Positions 61,158-64,000 of a stretch of DNA of 64,000 bases are shown here, piece by piece. The notes beneath the pieces were generated by a model. That model saw nothing but the letters and a program-made list of their open reading frames with translations, was not told the origin of the DNA and ran no database searches. How positions within the stretch are numbered: position 1 is the first letter of the stretch; every line of letters starts with the position of its first letter. The translations under genes and the position numbers were made by a program. This DNA comes from Corallococcus coralloides DSM 2259 (GTDB lineage Bacteria; Myxococcota; Myxococcia; Myxococcales; Myxococcaceae), in the NCBI RefSeq assembly GCF_000255295.1, contig NC_017030.1, positions 2,542,001-2,606,000 of the forward strand. Direction: 5' to 3'.

Positions 61158-63179
61158 ATGAGACTGCGATGGAGCCGTACGTGGGCGTGTCCGAGTTCCC
61201 TGGTCCTCTTCCTGCTCAGTGCCGCGGCTGCCGCCGACCCGCTGCCGCTCCTGGAGACCACGGCGGTGCGGTCGCCGTTCGTGGCGGCCTGCAATGGGAA
61301 GCCGGACTCCACGCCGCTGCCGGTGGACCCGCGCACGCTGGTGGTGCCGGGCGTCAACAAGCCCGGGGCGGCGGTGCAGTTCAACGCGTACTGGGTGGAC
61401 CTGCACAATCCGCCGCCGCCGTTCGTCTCCACGCTGCCGCCCAACCCCACGACGTGCGGCGAGTTCCGCGCGAGCGTGGCCCGGGGGCGAAACAACATCG
61501 AGACGCGCGCCTACTTCCAGCCGTTCACCACCTCGCTGGCCTACTACAACATGTACACGCTGTGGGGTTACCTCATCCGCCCCTCGGACTTCGACGAGCA
61601 GGTCATCAAGCGCTACGGCCTGGCGAAGGCGCCGTTCCGCAATCCCTATCCGCTGCCGTGGGAGAACCCCAACCTCACCAATGGCGGCAGCGGCCAGCTC
61701 CCCTTGGGGCTCGTGCAGGAGCGGGACGCGAACGGGCGCTTCACGGGCGCCATCGCCTCCAGCTGCTCCGGGTGCCATGACTCGCGGCTGGGGACCGAGC
61801 AGGAGTCCGGCTTCGTGTGGGGGCGCTCGAACGACGCGCTGGACGCGGGGTTGATCCAATCCGACTTCTTCCGCTCGACGGGCGTGGGCACCGTGCTGCA
61901 GCTGGCGCCCGTGCCGTGGAGCGTGGGCCGCGGCGCCAGTGACGCCATCGGCATCGTGGACCTGCTGCCCGCGCTCTTCGACATGGACTCGCTCGCGCTG
62001 GCGCCCAGCCTGCTCGAGTATTTCCCCACCCACGCGGGCGGCCAGTCGCGCGCGCCCAGCTGGTGGCACCGCGCCTTCAAGACGCGGCAGTTCTGGGATG
62101 GCGCCCTCACGTCGGACAACGTCCGCTCGGAGATGGCCTTCGGCATCGCCAACCTGGGCCGCTCGCCCGCGCAGCGCCGGGCGCTGACCGTCGAGTTCGA
62201 GGACAACGACAACTTCTTCATCTCGATGTCGCCCCCCACGTATCCGAAGACGGTCAACACCGCGCTCGCCGAGCAGGGCGCGGTGCTCTTCCACGAGAGG
62301 GACCTGTGGGCCAACGGCGCCAACGCCAACATCCCCAAGGCGCCGGGCAATGGCTCCTGCGCGTCCTGCCACGGCGTCTATTCGCCGCGCCATGCCGCGG
62401 ACCCGGCGTACCTGCCGGACCCGCGCCTCAAGGGCGTGGCGGGCGTGATTACCCCCATCGAGACCATCCGCACGGATCCGGCGCGCAAGGACCTGATGGC
62501 GGACATCCGCAAGCGCAGGGCCTGGAACACGTCGTACCTGGCCTACAACGACGAGCACCCCGACCACGGCCCCTTCTACGACGACATCATCATGAGCGCC
62601 CTGCGGCGCGTGCCGCGCAGCGCGTATGACAACGGCCTGGGCCCCGTCTATTCACCCGAGGGTCCCAACGTGTGGCTCAGCCCGTTCGGCTACATCGCGC
62701 CGCCGCTCTATGGCGCGTGGGCCTCCGCGCCGTTCTTCCACAATGGCAGCGTGCCCTCCCTCTGGGACGTGCTGAAGCCGTCGGACCGGCCGGCGGTGTG
62801 GAAGCGCCAGCAGACCTCCGCCAACATCCTGGGCACCAACGCGGGCTACGACTCCAGCTATGCGTCCTATGACTTCGCGAAGCTGGGGTGGAAGGTGACG
62901 GCGCTGGCCTGCGCCGACAAGCCGACCAATGATCCGTTCATCCCGTGCAGCGAGGAGATGGCGACGGCCGACGTGCTCTTCGCGAACATCGCGAACCTGG
63001 CCGCCAACTACAACTCGCTCGCCTACCAGTCGCCGCCGCCCATCACGCAGAAGCAGATCCGCTCCCGCATGATCTTCAACAGCCACTTCTACGGCATGGG
63101 CAACGAGGGGCATGACTTCACCCAGTCGCTCACCGACCCCGAGCGCTGGGCCATCATCGAGTACATGAAGACGCTGTAG
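61158..63179 (+). CDS. roxA: RoxA-like dihaem rubber oxygenase
   Basis: A 673-residue exported c-type cytochrome: signal MRLRWSRTWACPSSLVLFLLS. Two haem-c motifs, CSGCH at 203-207 and CASCH at 401-405, are 198 residues apart; in RoxA of Xanthomonas sp. 35Y they are at 191 and 390 (recalled). RoxA active-site residues F301, W302 and F317 correspond, at a constant offset of 11, to F312, W313 and F328 here. Total length also fits. RoxA cleaves poly(cis-1,4-isoprene) outside the cell into oligo-isoprenoids using O2; RoxB is a close relative and cannot be excluded. ATG follows GGAGG at 6 nt. Confidence 0.87.
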   Translation: MRLRWSRTWACPSSLVLFLLSAAAAADPLPLLETTAVRSPFVAACNGKPDSTPLPVDPRTLVVPGVNKPGAAVQFNAYWVDLHNPPPPFVSTLPPNPTTCGEFRASVARGRNNIETRAYFQPFTTSLAYYNMYTLWGYLIRPSDFDEQVIKRYGLAKAPFRNPYPLPWENPNLTNGGSGQLPLGLVQERDANGRFTGAIASSCSGCHDSRLGTEQESGFVWGRSNDALDAGLIQSDFFRSTGVGTVLQLAPVPWSVGRGASDAIGIVDLLPALFDMDSLALAPSLLEYFPTHAGGQSRAPSWWHRAFKTRQFWDGALTSDNVRSEMAFGIANLGRSPAQRRALTVEFEDNDNFFISMSPPTYPKTVNTALAEQGAVLFHERDLWANGANANIPKAPGNGSCASCHGVYSPRHAADPAYLPDPRLKGVAGVITPIETIRTDPARKDLMADIRKRRAWNTSYLAYNDEHPDHGPFYDDIIMSALRRVPRSAYDNGLGPVYSPEGPNVWLSPFGYIAPPLYGAWASAPFFHNGSVPSLWDVLKPSDRPAVWKRQQTSANILGTNAGYDSSYASYDFAKLGWKVTALACADKPTNDPFIPCSEEMATADVLFANIANLAANYNSLAYQSPPPITQKQIRSRMIFNSHFYGMGNEGHDFTQSLTDPERWAIIEYMKTL

Positions 63180-63190
63180 TCAGCAGGGGA

Positions 63191-63219
63191 GGGGGCGCGG
63201 AAGAAGGGTCCGCGCCCCC
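63191..63219. terminator. Bidirectional hairpin
   Basis: GGGGGCGCGGA / TCCGCGCCCCC, 11 bp perfect, 7-nt loop, between the convergent RoxA-like gene (stop 63179) and the aldehyde dehydrogenase gene (stop 63226). No U tract. Confidence 0.6.
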
Positions 63220-63225
63220 GGCCCG

Positions 63226-64000
63226 TCACAGGAAGCGGCGAAAGAGGCCCAGCTTCCCCGTGTAGGGCGGATAGCGCAGCTTCATGTCCAGCGCGAAGGG
63301 CCGCTTCACCACGCTCTTCTTGTGGCTGAAGGCGTCGAAGCTGGACTGGCCGTGGTAGCCGCCCAGGCCGGACTCGCCCACGCCGCCGAAGGGCATCCCC
63401 TCCGCGGCGAAGTGGACGCACACGTCGTTGGTGACGGCGCCGCCGCTGGAGGTTTCCGAAAGCACGCGCTCGTTCACCGCGGCGTCCCGCGCGAAGGTGT
63501 AGAGGGCGAGCGGCTTGGGGCGGGCGCGCACGAAGCGGATGGCGTCGTCCACGTTCTCGCAGTCCACCAGCGGGAGCAGGGGGCCGAAGATCTCCTCCTG
63601 CATCAGCGGGCTCGTCAGGGGCGCGTCGGTGATGACGGTGGGGGAGAAGTAGCGGCTTCGCGCGTCGCGCTCTCCGCCGAAGGCAATCCTGCCGTGGTCC
63701 GCGAGCGCGCTGACGCGCTCGAAGTGGCGGTCATTGACGATGCGGCCGTAGTCGGCGCTCGTGCTCGCGTCGTCGCCGTAGAAGCTCCGGACGGCCTTCT
63801 GGACCAGCGCCGTGAAGCGCTCCTGGAGGTCGGAAGGGATGAGCACGTAGTCCGGCGCGATGCAGGTCTGCCCGGCGTTGACGTACTTGCCCCAGGCGAT
63901 GCGGCGCGCGGTGACCTCCAGGTCCGCGCTCCGGTCGACGATGCAGGGGCTCTTTCCGCCCAGCTCCAGGACGGTGGGCGTCAGGTGCCGGGCCGCTGCT
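63226..64000 (-). CDS. Aldehyde dehydrogenase (N-terminus outside window)
   Basis: 258 C-terminal residues of an NAD(P)-dependent aldehyde dehydrogenase, open through the window end. Visible are the catalytic Glu in VLELGGKSP, the catalytic Cys in NAGQTCIAPDY, QEEIFGPLLPL, and the C-terminal block MPFGGVGESGLGGYHG. The short form and the SFDAFSHKKSV tail point to the class 3 (fatty aldehyde) type. Convergent with the RoxA-like gene; RoxA products carry aldehyde ends, so a metabolic link is possible but rests only on adjacency. Confidence 0.92.
   Translation of the reverse strand, partial: AAARHLTPTVLELGGKSPCIVDRSADLEVTARRIAWGKYVNAGQTCIAPDYVLIPSDLQERFTALVQKAVRSFYGDDASTSADYGRIVNDRHFERVSALADHGRIAFGGERDARSRYFSPTVITDAPLTSPLMQEEIFGPLLPLVDCENVDDAIRFVRARPKPLALYTFARDAAVNERVLSETSSGGAVTNDVCVHFAAEGMPFGGVGESGLGGYHGQSSFDAFSHKKSVVKRPFALDMKLRYPPYTGKLGLFRRFL

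Overview
The window is high-GC chromosomal DNA with long genes and strong third-position GC. It carries many large lipoproteins with Ig/PKD, HYR, FG-GAP, DNRLRE, kelch and DUF4082 modules, enhancer-binding-protein two-component pairs and a MYXO-CTERM sorting tail. This content points to a myxobacterium of the Myxococcaceae/Archangiaceae type (Corallococcus, Myxococcus or Pyxidicoccus-like); the genus is inference. I see no insertion sequence, prophage, CRISPR array, rRNA or origin.

Layout. 1-2160: an NtrC-type response regulator (cut by the window edge) coupled to a sensor kinase. 2290-9039: a large FG-GAP/HYR lipoprotein, a cytochrome P450 and a DNRLRE lipoprotein. 9286-15363: a small unknown protein, a lipoprotein TIM barrel, a carboxypeptidase-regulatory-like lipoprotein, an M11-type metallopeptidase and two tandem beta-barrel paralogues. 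15708-17499: RidA, an alpha/beta hydrolase and a divergent macrodomain protein. 17833-23079: two neighbouring Ig-like lipoproteins with related front halves and different back halves, one of them a kelch propeller. 23406-30409: a BASS transporter, an orphan small protein, a lipoprotein, a small unknown protein, a secreted bulb-lectin protein with six Cys repeats, and a DUF4082 lipoprotein behind a structured leader. 30424-35779: an exported YciI-like protein, a SulP transporter and a divergent sensor kinase/enhancer-binding-protein pair. 35763-42773: a LuxR-type regulator, small exported proteins, an exported amidohydrolase, a lipoprotein and a GT39 glycosyltransferase. 42843-43004: tRNA-Asp and tRNA-Val with promoter and terminator. 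43143-53825: a small membrane protein candidate, a Spy-like protein, then a tightly overlapping operon of an AsmA/YdbH-like bridge protein, a DUF1318 (YdbL-like) lipoprotein and a TolB-propeller/TPR protein, preceded by a HEMAH metallopeptidase and a Cys-rich lipoprotein. 53828-64000: an ankyrin protein, a DUF4091 protein with MYXO-CTERM, a BTAD-ATPase regulator, an AurF-like diiron protein, a YajG-like lipoprotein, a RoxA-like dihaem rubber oxygenase and a partial aldehyde dehydrogenase.

The genes mostly serve the cell envelope and surface and extracellular degradation, each with local regulators. The most noteworthy items are the RoxA-like cytochrome with its promoter, the YdbH-type envelope operon in which YnbE-like and YdbL-like functions look fused, the lectin with an unfamiliar six-fold Cys repeat, the AurF-like diiron protein, and several sharp palindromes placed at promoters.
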